A DNA stretch of 64,000 nucleotides from Rhipidocladum racemiflorum (GCA_036346355.1 CM070585.1:4727001-4791000), one strand, 5' to 3'; shown: positions 31,148-44,675, counted from the stretch's first letter. Made by a program: numbers and translations. The notes: a model not told the origin generated them from the letters alone.

Positions 31148-33051
31148 CTATTCCTCTCCATGACCTGGAACGGATGAACGATCTAAACACTAACAAGTAG
31201 TTAGTATGTATGCATATTGTTATTGTACTCTTTTCCTCACTAGAGGAACTTCACTCTAGAGTGTAAGGTTTTTTAACAAGATGGTAACTTTGTATCTGTA
31301 CCAAATGAATAAATACAATTTAATTCTTTTCCCAAATAATTGTGTGTACCAAATCCTTGTTGTCGATCGACACTCACTCTTGGTCCTTAGTGTTGTCCAC
31401 GTTGACAGACCGATGGTGGTGATGCTTATGACTCCACACGTCCAACAAAACAAGGCCTGGACTAGCACAACACGGTAGCGATACGGCAAGCCTTGGACCG
31501 TGCCTAAGCCTCGTCAAAGGCGAGTTGGATCGGCAAAATACAACACACCGTGGTCTAAAATCCATTAGGCTCGTGTCGTGCCGGCACGATATGACCTAAC
31601 TTCCAGTTCTAGGCGTGGCCAAGAAGACATGAAAGGGAATCCTTTTTAATAAAAAAAGAGAAAACGAAGTCTCGAGACATTCATTTGTTTCGGTTTTGAT
31701 TTGTGACACTGAAAACACACTTCCTTATTCCGCGGCAGCATCACTACAAGAGCTTTAGTAAAGTTCTGCTGCCTATTAAAGCCGTAATGCTGCACTCAGG
31801 TTCACAAAATCGTTTTGGTGATTTTTTTATTGAAAAATGAGTTTTGATTATCAACAAAAACTGCTCAAAAATCGCATAAATATCGAAGTCAAATTCTTTA
31901 AAATCGGCGGTCAAAAAAGTTCAGTAAAATTGATCGATTTTACCAATTTTTGACGATTTTCTTCAAAAATTGGCAAACTAATGATGTCAATTTCATCACC
32001 GATTTTTTGGCACACTCAAGCAAAATTGCAAAAAAAAATCAAGAAAAAATTGAAAAAATCCATAAAATAACGGTTAGAATTTTTTAAAAAATACACAGAT
32101 CTGATTATCATCTAAAAATTCTACATAATCATTATCATTGCCTCAAGACCTCACAATTTTTTTTCCAGAAATATTAGACTTTATTTAGTGCCCCTAGAAA
32201 ATCAAAAACAAAAGAGCATGTACAAATATAATATCACTGTAAGAATTTTTTAAAAATACACAGCTCTGATAATGATATAAAAATTTTACAGAATTATTAG
32301 CATTGCCTCAAGACCTCAAAATATTAGCGCATTTTCAAAAAAAAAATCTATTTTTTCTGAATTTTTTGAATTTGAATTTGAATTGCATCAGTTTTTCGAG
32401 CGGTTTTGAAAGTCAAACCACATCGATATGGATGATTTCTATTGTTTTTTTAACCTTGGCTGCACCTCTCTAGGCACTCACCCTACGCCATGGGGCCCAT
32501 GGCCACTAATGTTGTGCGTGCAGCGCACAGCCTCGACACTACGTTCTTAGGCAACAACCATCCACAGGAGGCCTCGAGCCACACCAGGTTGCCCACAACA
32601 AGCCAGCGAGAGGTCAAGACCTCCCCGATAAGGTGGCGGTGCAACTCTATCACCGAGGAAGCATGCGACACCTTTTCCCCTGCCATGGATCCACCACTGC
32701 AGGAACTATAGACCCTTTAGAGAAAGCACATATTTGGGGTGAAATTTTGGGCTAAGAAACTCCCATAAATTATGACGCCACACCAATTCCAGTCGTGGAA
32801 CCTCCCAAAACTAGGCCTCCCCACTGGATGTGAGGCCCAATTAACATCAATGATGATTCTGCAAACAGGAGGGTGGAATGCCTATGCGATTGGGAAGGGA
32901 GTGGTGGGCAAGCATGCATCGGTTAGGGCATTCGATTCTACCACAACAAAGGTGGAGGGGCGTGAGGGGAGGAGGTGAGAGGCAGTTGCCGAGATTGAGG
33001 AGGTGGGAAGGATATTTTGGATCAGTGTGCGTTTTCTCATAGGACTAGCGT
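30541..33051. other. intergenic with decayed repeats
   Basis: 30541-31110 probably includes the former PAIR2 upstream region, separated from the gene by the MULE. 31440-31620 has CGTGTCGTGCCGGCACG-type sequence that resembles a grass hAT terminus. 31800-32460 is very AT-rich with many AAAATT and TTTTTG runs. 32460-33010 is GC-richer, with no domain found in any frame. No gene could be supported. Confidence 0.4.
31116..31144. repeat. (CT)n microsatellite
   Basis: An uninterrupted CT run of about 29 bp in a C/T-rich stretch (31060-31160). Such CT tracts are common in plant 5' UTRs and promoters, but no gene was seen downstream of this one. Confidence 0.9.
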
Positions 33052-33324
33052 TAAGAGCAAGTACAATAGCAAAGCCTACTACAAGCTAGTAGTAAGCTAA
33101 AAGTTAGGTTGTACAGTAACTGTCTTTAAAAATTATCTCTAGATGTTGTGCAATAACTATCTTTTCTCTCTTGTAAATAAATAATCTACTTATACTTTCG
33201 TGCAAAGCTGGCTACTAAATAAATGCCACCTCTTCTCTCTTCTTTTCTCACTCTTCCACGTGGACCAAAATTGATGTGTATGGGCTAAAAGCCAGCTGAG
33301 GTGGCCTTACTGTACATGCTCTAA
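33052..33324. mobile_element. Tourist-like MITE
   Basis: The element is 33055-33321 (267 bp) with ends GAGCAAGTACAATAG and, on the other strand, GAGCATGTACAGTAAGG. TAA target duplications lie at 33052-33054 and 33322-33324. The GAGCATGTACAxTA end is common in grass PIF/Harbinger MITEs. It is non-coding. Confidence 0.82.
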
Positions 33325-34231
33325 TAGCGATGTGGGACGATTATTCTTGGGTGCGTGTGGGCTACACACGCATAGGATGGGAGAAGGATGATGGATAAAT
33401 TCTTCTTTTATATTAGTAGAGATGAGCTGGTGTAATTTTTTCAGAAAAATGTTTATATGATGATGCACAATTAATGTGAGTCATTATCAAATTTGTTTTT
33501 GACGTGGTTTTTTCTTAGCGATATGGTAATATCCAATTCAAATGGTGCATAAGACAATTGGCCCTCATATGTATATATACTATTGGGTGTTGTGCGCTAT
33601 GTCACGCCGTATGGCATTAGATAGCTAATAGACAGTAAGGTGTTGGATGTGTTAAGTTGATAATCATGGAGATAAGAGGATTACATAAGTTGTATAGCTA
33701 TCATTGTCTAGCATATCGATGTACATAATTAATCCACACCAACCCTCAATATCATTTTAATTATATAGAATAAACTGGTAAGTGGACCTTGATTAAACAA
33801 TATTAATATAGAGATATGAAAAGACTCGTGTAATGCTCAGCTCATAATATATTTTTAACAGGAAAAGGAAGTGTACATGGAATGTAGAAATTGAAATGTT
33901 GCCTTATTAGTGGCATCCAAACACACACTTATCTCTCCTCCTAATGCTCCAACCATCTTCTATGCAATAGTTTTTAATCAATGCCATGCATAAAGTTCAT
34001 TTTTTTTCTTGACTGAATATTCGAGATATCAATGCAGTGCATAAAGAACAAACAAATATGATCAAGTAGTACTAATAGGTAGCTCAAATTTAGCATTGAC
34101 ATTATCAAGCAGTATGAACCTGTGTCGTACTAATACCGAAGTAAAGTTAATAGGGTGCATTGGACAAATTACATATTCATTAGGATTTCAAAAGCCAATC
34201 GCCCTGTTGATGCAAGCAAGTGTGGGGGAGA
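33325..34231. other. intergenic, AT-rich, no feature recognised
   Basis: Sequence rich in A/T with stops in all frames. TTTATATTAGTAGAGAT at about 33408 occurs next to repeats in grass genomes, but I could not assign a family. Confidence 0.4.
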
Positions 34232-35071
34232 GTATATGACGAGTACCTATACCATGGGTACCCCTAGCGGCCCAAGAAGGCGAATGAGCCGCCCCAGGCC
34301 CAGCTTCGAATGAAGGCCTCGCGGGGCCACATTGGGTGCACGGCCTCGACTGGTCAACCAGGTGGCGACCCGACCCCCTTGGTCGGACGTCCCACCACGT
34401 TCCGACCAAGGGGCGAGTCGGGCGCTCCCGCCGTTCCCGACCGACGCAAGGAAATCTACACCCTGGGAGGTCGTCGTCCCGGGGGAGCAAAGAGGTTGCC
34501 AAAGTCAAGGCGCCAGTCCCATCGATCTGACCCGTACCAGCAGAAGGGCGCTCTCCTCCCAAGACAATGCCGAAGTCAAGGGCGCTAAGTTAGCGCCTGA
34601 CAGACGCACAGAAGGAAGATACGCCACTTCCCAACACAAGACAGACAACCACGCGGTCCTCTGTGCCTACCAACCCGGCGCACGGAGAGTAGGCACCGGT
34701 CACTTCATCAAAAGCCACAACCCCCGGACGTGAAGGACCCCCTTTTCTTTTCATTTTCCAAGACTCCCATGTCGCCTGCCCCCTCCGACTATATAAAGGG
34801 AGGTAGGACCCTCGTAGGGAGGGAGATCGATCGATTCAAGCGAAGAGAGTTAGAAGGATCGACCGTTGAACCTTTCTTCCTCTCAAGGCAAGAAACACTT
34901 GTAAATCTCACCACCGAAAGCAATACAGAACCCCACACGAACTGGAGTAGGGACATTCGGCCCGAACCAGTATACATCTTGGGCTCCCTGAGTCAACCAT
35001 CGAGGAGAGGGAACGCGCGACCCCCTAGACTTACAAATCGTATTGCCGGTACTTAAAACACCGACAGTATA
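34232..35071 (+). mobile_element. solo LTR (830 bp) with perfect target duplication
   Basis: The LTR is 34237-35066, starting TGACGAGTACC and ending ACACCGACA. GTATA at 34232-34236 and 35067-35071 is an exact 5 bp duplication. No primer site or internal sequence follows, so this is a solo LTR left by recombination between two LTRs. A TATA box (CTATATAAAGGG, 34790-34801) and a downstream GATCGATCGATT region mark the LTR promoter, read on the plus strand. A related LTR fragment lies at 44676. Confidence 0.88.
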
Positions 35072-37193
35072 ATTGAAGATATTTATTGCCATTCATACTA
35101 GATAGAGACGTTGAGATATTCTTAGTATAAAATTCAAACAATTTACTAATCAGTTTGATGCATAAACTAAGCGTAAAGAAAATGAACCTTAATTTTGTTT
35201 GATGCTCCAAAACAATTAAGCTGGTTTAGAAGTCCAAGCATAGTACGCTGAACCTCACCATCACCATTCCCAGTCCTAACTCCATTGTAGCATATTGTCT
35301 ATTCCGTCCATATATATAATGGATGGTGCATGCTCCTTGCCTAAATTCAGACTAAATGCAACCTGGGAGGTTGGCAACACATAATAAAAAAATCTTTGAA
35401 ACCTACTATTGCCTACAATCATCAACTATTATTAAGCAAGGATCTTGTCCATAGTTAGATGGATATTACTGACATTGAATCCAACTCATGTCTGTTTGGC
35501 AGCAAATCTTAACAGTGAAGATAAATTGAAAAACAAAATATCTATATCCAACATCTTTCTCTCCATGACGTACATTATTTAGTTATATATTAAAAAGGTT
35601 ACATAGTCCAAACAAATGTTTTGAACTTACCGTAGCACTGGTGGTAGTTTTGCACTTTATCCATTTGCTGCATCCTTACGCAGTGCTTGTGCTGGAACCT
35701 TTGTAATCAGGAGAAGTGCTTGTAAAGAAAATTATGAACCTCAAATTTTGTACCACTGGAGCTCTTACATTCTATAAAATAACAACCCAATCTTAATTCC
35801 TTCAACTATACAAAAGAGAATAAATATATCCTACATGTGACAATATTCTGTTTTGATCTTCCCATTTGGTAGGGGCTGGTAATAAAACCGAGTAGTCAGC
35901 TGGAAGTATATAAATGTGCAAGAAAGAATAAGGCACTAACCAAATAAATGGTGTAGAAGTTTCCTATAGTATCTTTACGAAATGAGCTGTATAGACTAGA
36001 GATTTGTAGTAATGTAAGGCCAACCCATTCTGTAAATTCTGAAAGGAAAATTAAAAAGCTAGCAGCAAATCAATAAATGCACAAGGAATAAAAGGCAAAA
36101 TCTTTTTTGCTCAATGCAGATCAATAAATGCACAAAGTTAGGTATTTCCAACTGATCATGTCCTTGTATTCTCTTATGTCTTAGAGCAAACCATATGAAC
36201 TTTCTGTGAATTTTCAATCATCTAATCATACAAGGTGTTTATATTGCTCAAGGCCTTAACAGTAAAGTTTGGTTAATAGATTATATTTAAGATCATCAAT
36301 TGTCCATTCCATTCTTTAGTACTAAAAGAAACTCTCGAACTAAAACCATTTTCTCCGTACCCTTATGCTGATTTTGTGGTCCTGCTAAATATAAAAGAAT
36401 GTTAATTATTTGTCAACAATATATGTGTGCTACAAAAAAAATATTGTGCAAAAATATTGTTGATCATATGATCGATATGTACCATTCAAAAAATAAGTTT
36501 TATAAAAGTAAACGGGGGAGTATTAGCTTTGTAGAGAACATGGCAATATATGATAGCAATCATCTCAGGGATCTTATAATCTATTTTTCCAACATTACCT
36601 GATTGATGTGGTGAGGGAGCTCAATTCTAGTATTTTGTTACTCCTACTTGTGTATCGTTAATATGTTACTTGTGTTCGAGCCATATGCCATATTTTCTAC
36701 GACTAGAATATACTGAGCTGAGATTGCTCACAACATTTCCACCCGCAAGCATAAGGAGATTGTTGAGTGCTGCACAACTTGACATTGTGGTCACTAACAA
36801 GTTTGCCAGGCTCCGCAGTTGCCATTTTCATGTCGCTGTTAGATTTCCTGTGTGGACATCATTTTGCTATGAGTAATGGCTATGTAATTTTTGGACTTTA
36901 TTACCATGCTAATTACTCGGGTGTTCGATATATTACATGATTCTGATTTTTATCTTCTTGTATCTCACAAATAATCCACAAAAATACAAAGGATCGAATT
37001 ACAAATACAAATCAGGTATTACAAACAAGAGCAAACTGGACAATACCTCTGAAATCCCATCTTTCAATAATCTAGACCAACCAACTAGCAGAACATTTTC
37101 AAAAACTAATCCTGATTCTTCAGAATATCAGAATTAAGAGGAGTTGCAAAAGCTGGAACCTTACCGAACGGCCCCTATCTTAGAGCAGGTATA
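35072..37193. other. intergenic, no gene seen
   Basis: AT-rich, with only short ORFs lacking recognisable motifs. No TIR pairs were found. A purine/AT-rich stretch at 35500-36600 may be old repeat sequence. Nothing further can be supported. Confidence 0.4.
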
Positions 37194-37497
37194 GGGTGTG
37201 TTTGGTTGCCTGCATAGTGTCTGAATCGCATGAGTGGATGCAACTGTATCTGTTAGATACATGTTTGGTTTCTTGTTCATCCTAGCCAGGTGGATGCAAT
37301 TGCACCGACTCATACAGGATGGAGAAAACACAGAAATTGAACTTCTCTCTAATGCAAGCCCGTGAGATGCACAAACAAGCAACCAAACAACTTAACTTGC
37401 ATCCACTCAGTCAAGTTGCATCCACTCAGTCAGACCAAGACAGCCTGGATGGCTCATACGAAACAAGTTAGGATGATGCAGGTAATCAAACACACCC
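37194..37497. mobile_element. Tourist-like MITE (GGTTGCCTGCA family)
   Basis: 304 bp with ends GGGTGTGTTTGGTTGCCTGC and, on the other strand, GGGTGTGTTTGATTACCTGC. TA lies on both sides (a 3 bp duplication is not exact). Internal GTGGATGCAA and TTGCATCCAC motifs pair with each other. It resembles the MITE at 45717-46194. The two flank the phosphatase gene. Confidence 0.75.
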
Positions 37498-37846
37498 TAT
37501 GTGATCCTGACTGCAGCTTCCTAAATCCTGAGGTGACACGTCCTTCCAAAGTCAATGGCCTCGAAGTAAGGTATTTAGATGCAATCATGATCTAATCTCT
37601 ATAATGTTTGAACTCAACAAGTCAATACACTCATGGGAATTCCCTCGCGCGAAATCGCTCACCAACTACCCATATTCCGGCATATCCGAAGCATAACGTA
37701 GGTCTACCTGTGACAAAACAAATACAATCGGGAATCCTAATAAAACCCGAGCACGCATCCGAACGTGCGCAGAGTCAACTCCGTTTTCGTCTCGCCCCGT
37801 GTCACCGTGTGCCATCACAGCACAGAGCGTCCGTAAAAACGACGCA

Positions 37847-37852
37847 TATATA
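37847..37852 (+). promoter_or_regulatory. TATA box for the upstream first exon of the phosphatase gene
   Basis: TATATA in CGCATATATACC, 75 bp before the ATG at 37927, at a distance that fits a short 5' UTR. No equally good box was seen before the second first exon (39526). Confidence 0.5.
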
Positions 37853-37926
37853 CCGGCGGGGTCTTCGTCCGTCCCCTGCTCGATCCAGAACGAAGCTACG
37901 CTAGCTGCCTACCTACGGCGGCGGAC

Positions 37927-38136
37927 ATGAGAGGAGGAGGAGGAGGAGGAGGCGGCGGAGCTCGGCTCGCGTTCGCGTCGCGGTTGCTGCTGCTCGCCCT
38001 CGCCGCCGCGTGCACTGCCGGCCGCGCCGCGGGGCACGGCGTGCAGCCGCTGTCGCGGGTCGCCATCCACCGCGCGCGCGTTGCGCCGGACGCGTCCGCG
38101 GCGGTTCGTGCGTCGCCTTCGCTGCTCGGCTCGCGG
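37927..38136 (+). other. duplicate (alternative) first exon of the PAP27-like gene
   Basis: An ATG opens MRG, a poly-Gly run, and a hydrophobic signal-peptide core (LLLLALAAACTAG). GHGVQPLSRVAIHRARVAPD and SPSLLGSR follow, then a consensus donor CGG|gtacgt. It aligns with exon 1 of the downstream gene (LGVQPLSLIAIRRARIGID...PRLLGAK|gtacgt). Both end in phase 0, so this exon (70 codons) could splice directly to exon 2 at 40277. No further PAP exons lie between it and the second first exon. It is either an alternative first exon or what remains of a tandem gene copy. Confidence 0.75.
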
Positions 38137-38860
38137 GTACGTACGTTTGGTCGAGCTCGTTGTTCTTTCGCGGCTCCACTCCTTACTACCGCGTTTTAGT
38201 CCTGATCTCTTTTACCCTCAATCCGAATTTAACGTGGATGCTCATTCTTTTTACCTAATTAATTAGATTAACTAGTATTTATTCGTACGTATTTTCTCCG
38301 GTAGTACTCTGCGCTTAGTATAATTTCTCTTCTTGTACGACGTCGACGATAGCTGCATCCATCGTACCAGGGATTACGTTTTAGAGCGGCAGGTAACGCC
38401 TACTTTAGCTGCAGCACGTAATCTTTCTACAAGTTGTATACTTAGACAGCGGCACCTAGGGTCCTAGGCTAATCCTTGAGAAATTCCCTAAAAAATTTAC
38501 TCACGCCACTCACCCTAAGACTCTAAAATCACCAAATGACAGCCAATTAGTAAATCAAGGGGTGATCCTAAGCATTGATGTGCCATGCCACTTGATTCCC
38601 ACACCGTATCATGTAACATGGCTACGGTTCAAATAGAAACAGGATTAAACTAGACTAAGGAATTCCTTCAACAATAGAAAAAAAGGACAAGCAAATCTGG
38701 TTAACTAAACTACGCAGAATCAACTACCTCACACGGATTATGAGAATTTTTACAATATATTATACTATTAATATATATGATAGGTAGTAGAAATTAGATC
38801 TAGCTATTGATTTGTTGAGGATATTCTTGCTGCTCTGCTAACGGAAGAAATGTAAATAAA

Positions 38861-39117
38861 TACTCCATTCAGTCATAATAATTATTGTTTTAGATATTGA
38901 CATGGTTTCCAAAACACAGCATTGACGACTATTTTCTATTATAATATATTTATAAAATCCAATAAAATTATAATATTATGAAAATCCTTTTCGAGAGAAA
39001 TTGACATATATAATTTTCATATATTTAATTTAAATATCTAAAAAATATTGACGGTCAAAGTTTTGATAGTTTTAACTATATTTCTATCTAAAACATAGTA
39101 ACTATCTAGGACTGAAC
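38861..39117. mobile_element. diverged Stowaway MITE
   Basis: It starts TACTCCATTCAGTCATAATA. The interior pairs with itself around TTTAGATATTGACATGG and AAATATTGACGGTCAAAG, as in Stowaway elements. The right end (CTAGGACTGAAC) has decayed and no clean TA duplication remains. It lies between the two first exons of the phosphatase gene. A similar short fragment occurs at about 43085-43200 in intron 10. Confidence 0.6.
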
Positions 39118-39525
39118 TTGACTTATTATTAAATGAACAAAAATAAACGGTCTAAATCCTAAAATATCTCCGGATTATTCCTCTCCGCGCACGTGTAAAC
39201 CCCGAGCGCGCCTGCGGCCCGGTGTCTCCGAATATTCGGAAACCATCGCCTCACGCCGTCCTGAGTCCAAAGCTCCAAACTGATTCTTCGGGCGTTCCCA
39301 GTTCCCACACAGTCAAAGACAATCCCTTTGGTTGCTTGGCCTGCTGCCGCTTGCATGTGACGGCCGAAGCAGCATCAGTTCGTCACACGCTCACAAATCA
39401 GAGGCGGACTTGGCACAAACGGCTGGTCCGGTACACCGAGATTTACAACCGGATACTGGACAATCATCACCGACAAGCGGCAAAAACCTCTCCTTTTCCG
39501 CCAGAAACCAACGCGCGCGGGAGGG

Positions 39526-42500
39526 ATGCCGAGCGGGATCCTCCTCGTGCTTCTCGCTGTCGCGTGGGCCGCCGCGGCGTCAGCGGATGGCGCCGCCGGG
39601 CTCGGCGTGCAGCCGCTGTCGCTGATCGCCATCCGCCGAGCACGGATTGGCATCGACGGGGCCGCTTCGGTCCGGGCGGCGCCTCGGCTGCTCGGAGCTA
39701 AGGTACGTGCGTTGCCTTCTTGGTTTCCGCTCTGTCCAAGATCCCAAATTCCCAGTGCTGACATGCTTGGCAGTTGGCCGGCCGTTCCGGCGTACGCCGT
39801 GCGTCCTCCGCCCCAATCGCTTTAGGACAAGTTGGGGATTGGGGGGATGGTGCCAAGTTTGTAGTGGAGAGATTTCAATGGTAGATCATGGTGGCTATCC
39901 AAATCAGTTGAATGATTGATGGACCAAGATTATCTGTATCACTGCGGTTCCCATTCTTTGTCCTTTCTCCCTCGTGTGGTCACATACATGGGGTTGTTCC
40001 CTGCACCCAAGGAATCCACTATATGTTGCGTCAATCGTATAGTTCCGGCTTCACATTGTTCATCAGTGATCGCGCATTGTCTGCCGTCCAAACTGATATT
40101 TTTAATAGAAAATCATGCTTACTCCGGTTTTGTTCGATCATATCGTTGCTCCTTTTAGAATTTGATCTGATTAATGTATGCAATTCAGGAATTGATGAAT
40201 TACACTTAGAAATTGTGAAATGCTATTTCTTTGTCGTTGATTTTTGCTGGAATCTGACACCATGTTCTGGACACAGGGGGAAGATACTGCTTGGGTGAGC
40301 GTAGAGTTTACAGTTCCCCATGCAGGTGACGGTGATTGGATCGGAGTATTCTCTCCTTCGAATTTTAAGTATGAACCAGTACATTTACCCGAATTGTTAA
40401 GATTTTTAACTGTGAGTTGTGGATTATCATGATTACAGTTTACAATCATGATCTTTTCTAAGTTCCTGCACTTTCCTACAGTGCGTCCACATGCCCAGGA
40501 TCAGGCCCAGGCCCTGTGATATGCTCGGCACCAATAAAGGTTAGTAGACATAATGAGCGATCTTCGCAGTCTTCAGATAGACTACTAACTTGATTTTTTT
40601 TTATATATTTGTTTCAGTATCAGCTTGCCAACTATTCATTGGATTATGCCAAGTCGGGGAAAGGTACTCTGAAGTTTCAGTTGATCAACCAACGGCAAGA
40701 TTTTTCCTTTGGATTGTTCACTGGTGGACTCTCAAATGTGAGTTACTGCATAAGACATGTGCTATCCAGCCTCCATTATTCGATAAAAGAAAAACATTGA
40801 CTTTATCTAATTCTTCTGCAGCCAAAACTTATTGCAGTGTCTAATAAGATTGCCTTTGCCAACCCAAAAGCTCCAGTTTATCCACGTCTAGCACAGGGAA
40901 AAACATGGAATGAGGTGGGTTATTCTCTCCTCTCTGACTTGCACAGGCAAATCTAGTTATACTTTCTTTTGAAACGTGGATTTAGTTATACTAATCTGAT
41001 CCCAGATGCATCCCATCTTAAAAAGTAAAACTGAAATCTCACTCAAGAGTCTTTATTACGCCATGCTAGATGACTGTCACATGGACAAGTGGCTATGACA
41101 TCAATGAGGCATATCCCTTCGTTGAATGGGGCATGAAATGGAGCCCTCCTGTGCGCACAGCAGCTGGCACTGTCACTTTTGATCGTGAAAGCATCTGCGG
41201 TATGGTGCCTGTAAAAAATTCTTTTTGCCTTCTTTTTGATCAGTTTAGTAGCATAGAAGAAACTCTCAAGTTTGAATTATCTACAAATAGATTGAACTTG
41301 TGCAATCCTAATTTTGTTAGCTAGCTCTCATTATTTGGTTTGATCCGGATCCATTTAGTAAATTTCTTTTTTTTTACCTGATATCTATGACAACTACCAT
41401 GGTTTTTTATGTTTATATCTATCCAGTGTAGCAAAGAATTGAAGAACTGGAACATGTTTGGTGTACCCCCTTAAGGACCAATGTGTTTCTCTTCTTCTTG
41501 AAATGAATAGCAGTGCTTCTGCTCTTGGTTAAAAATAGAAGAACTTGAACATGACCACCATTATTGGTTTTTGTGTTTTTACCTTTCATATCTTTGTGGA
41601 CATAGAGCATGCAGTACGCAACAAACATAGGCTGTGGAGAAAATCTCTTTCAAGAACAATATAACCTGATGTAAACCCAGCAGTACCTTTTTTACTGAGA
41701 TGCCCCGCTGTACTTTTTACTTGTGCAGGTGGACCTGCCCGTACTGTTGGTTGGAGAGATCCAGGTTACATACACACAGCTTTCCTGACGAATCTATGGC
41801 CAAACAAAGAGTAAATTCTTGCCTTCGGTCCTACAAACAGTTGTCTTAATTGTGAATATTGCTGTTCTGACTATGCAATTTTTCCTACTAGGTATTACTA
41901 CAAAATTGGACATATGCTACCTGATGGAACAGTGGTATGGGGCAAGTTTTATTCTTTCAGAGCACCTCCTTATCCTGGACAAAAGTCACTGCAGCGGGTT
42001 GTTATTTTCGGTGATATGGGAAAGGTAAATATATGCCAACACTGATCTAGGCTATATTACCACTCACTGATAACATTATGAAGCAAAGCAGAAATGCATG
42101 AAGACAGTAACATTTACTTCTCTCGTTTTTTTTAAAAAAAAACACAACATTTATACCTGTATGATTGTTGGGATACGATAACAATGGTGCACATCAACTT
42201 ACATCCTTTATTTTCAACCAATGACAAATTACTGTTCTTAAAAAAAAAACCTCAATATGACAAATGTTTAGTAAGCATTTGTTTTACTTAGCCCCTAAAA
42301 AAAATTATTGGTTTATTGGGTGGTAAAAGAATGAAAGTCTTCAAAAAAGAAAAATAATTGAGTGATCTCTTTGCATTATTACAAATGCCAAAAATCTGAA
42401 TATTAGATCTCACAGCCACTTCAGTCAGCAGAATCATCATGTGGCTGCAGAATCAGTCAGCGGAGATTTTTTAAGAGCTGCAGACAACTATATAGATATA

Positions 42501-43977
42501 TTTGTTACATGAATACTGTGCTTTTCACATTTTATCTTTGACGAAGCTATAGCCTTTCTGAATTCACATAGTGTTCTCGTTGGTAGGCTGAGAGGGATGG
42601 AAGCAATGAATATAGCAACTACCAGCCTGGATCACTTATCACCACCGATACACTAATCAAGGACCTTGACAACATAGACATAGTCTTTCACATTGGTGAT
42701 ATCTCCTATGCCAATGGGTATATTTCGCAGTGGGATCAGTTCACACAACAAGTTGAACCAATTACTTCTCGAGTCCCCTATATGATTGCGAGGTTTGGAC
42801 ATCTTTTTAAAACAGATCTTGAAGTCTTTCACAAGTTAGCGTTCTGATAACTTGCTTTCTTCGATGCAGTGGAAATCATGAACGGGATTGGCCCAACAGT
42901 GGGTCTTTCTACAATGGTACAGATTCTGGAGGGGAGTGTGGGGTGTTAGCTGAGACCATGTACTACACCCCAACAGAGAACAGAGCAAACTACTGGTAAG
43001 TGGCAGTATCTAGCTCATTTTCCGTATGATAGGGCCAGTGAACAATATCACTGACAAATTGACAGTTTGAATTGGTAAGGACAATATATATGTACACTGT
43101 CAATATATATCTTATTTAAATATGTAAAAAGGTATTGATAGTCAAAGTTTTGAAAGTTTGACTACATCCATGTATAAAACAACAACTGGAGAGAGTACCA
43201 AGCATAAACTTGTGCCTCCACTAGCTATTGTTCATCCCCTGAGAAAAAAAAAAAAAAACTGGCTATTGTTGAACAGGTACGCAACAGATTACGGCATGTT
43301 CCGGTTCTGCGTCGCGGACAGCGAGCACGATTGGCGGGAAGGTACGGAGCAGTACAAGTTCATCGAGAACTGCCTCGCCACTGTTGACCGGAAGAAGCAA
43401 CCGTGGCTGATATTCATCGCACATCGCGTTCTTGGCTACTCCTCCGGTTTCTTCTACGGCCAAGAAGGATCGTTTGCCGAGCCGATGGCCCGGGAAAGCC
43501 TTCAGAAGCTGTGGCAGAAGTACAGGGTGGATATTGCGTTCTACGGCCATGTCCACAACTACGAGAGGACATGTCCTGTATACGAGGTAGCCGCATGATC
43601 TGCGTGCTCTTTCGGTGCATCCGGAGAGATGTGGACTTCTCTTGTGACCATGCTGATGCTACCCTGTGCAGAAACAATGCGTGAGTTCAGAGAAGTCTCA
43701 CTACTCTGGCACGATGAACGGCACCATCCACGTCGTCGTCGGGGGAGGCGGCAGCCACCTGAGCAACTTCACCAACGAGGCCCCGGCGTGGAGCGTCTAC
43801 AGGGAGATGGACTATGGCTTCGTGAAGCTGACGGCGTTCAACTACACGTCCCTCCTCTACGAGTACAAGCGGTCCAGCGACGGCAAGGTGTACGACAGCT
43901 TCACCGTGCACAGGGAGTACCGGGACGTGCTGGCGTGCGTCAAGGATAGCTGCCCTCCGACGACATGGGCGAAATGA
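39526..43977 (+). CDS. PAP27: purple acid phosphatase, PAP27/PAP1 type (probable 'inactive' class), secreted
   Basis: 12 exons: 39526-39702, 40277-40368, 40482-40539, 40618-40737, 40822-40914, 41070-41199, 41729-41810, 41892-42024, 42587-42792, 42870-42995, 43277-43586, 43672-43977. They join to 610 residues, the usual length for this clade (about 610). Residues 1-25 are a signal peptide. An N-terminal beta domain (PKAPVYPRLAQGKTWNEMTV, GYDINEAYPFVEW) precedes the metallophosphoesterase domain. The five metal-binding blocks are visible: GDMG (about 291-294), GDISY (332-336), GNHE (365-368), AHR (454-456) and GHVH (496-499). The C-terminus is DYGFVKLTAFNYTSLLYEY...YRDVLACVKDS. UniProt labels Arabidopsis relatives probable inactive PAP, although ligand positions are largely kept here. 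The likely role is extracellular or vacuolar phosphoester or nucleotide pyrophosphate hydrolysis. A second first exon lies 1.4 kb upstream. Confidence 0.93.
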
Positions 43978-44040
43978 TGCAGAGAAGTCGCTTCTGGATG
44001 GGATGATGGCTTTGTGTGTAATTGTAACTCGTTGATCACT

Positions 44041-44675
44041 GTGGAAATGAATAACACAAATGAATGAGAAATAATTGTACAAAACTGCTTCATCAACTGA
44101 TCATGAATACGGCATATAAAAAATTGTATGTATTAAAAAAAGGAAAATTGCAAAATGCCCCTCCAAAATTTAATCGGAGTTTGATTTACCCCTTATAGGT
44201 ACTTTTGTGAATTGTGACACGTGCCCTCCTGCTGCAAATGGATGGTTTGCCACACGATGCCCTCTTCCCGCTGACTCTATAGTTTTTTGTTGATGTGGGC
44301 TCTATGCCCATTTCTTGGCCTATGCACAAGATAACAAGAAACTATGTTTGTGTTTCTTCGATCTAAACCCACCTTCAAAAAATTTCTTATTGATGGCCAC
44401 TTGATCATGCATGTAGTGTTTATTGTACTGATATCATTGATGTTGAAAATATCTACTCCTTCAATGCAAAGAAATGTCTACGAAACATTCGTTTATATTT
44501 CATTCACTACTCAAACTATAAATAGAGTGGAGAAAGTGAAAAATTACTCGGGAATAAAAAAATAAAAAAAATTCCTTTTTCCTTTTTTACGTTTTGCAAA
44601 AATATTTTTTCTTCTACATGTAGTATTTTTTAATGTTATAGTATATTATTAAAAACCATAAAGTTATACTATTAT
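44041..44675 (+). repeat. segmental duplication, copy A (downstream of the PAP gene)
   Basis: It starts GTGGAAATGAATAACACAAA in the presumed 3' UTR of the phosphatase gene and ends AAGTTATACTATTAT. It is repeated almost exactly at 45421-46557, apart from a few substitutions, small indels and one MITE inserted in copy B. No gene is encoded. Confidence 0.88.
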
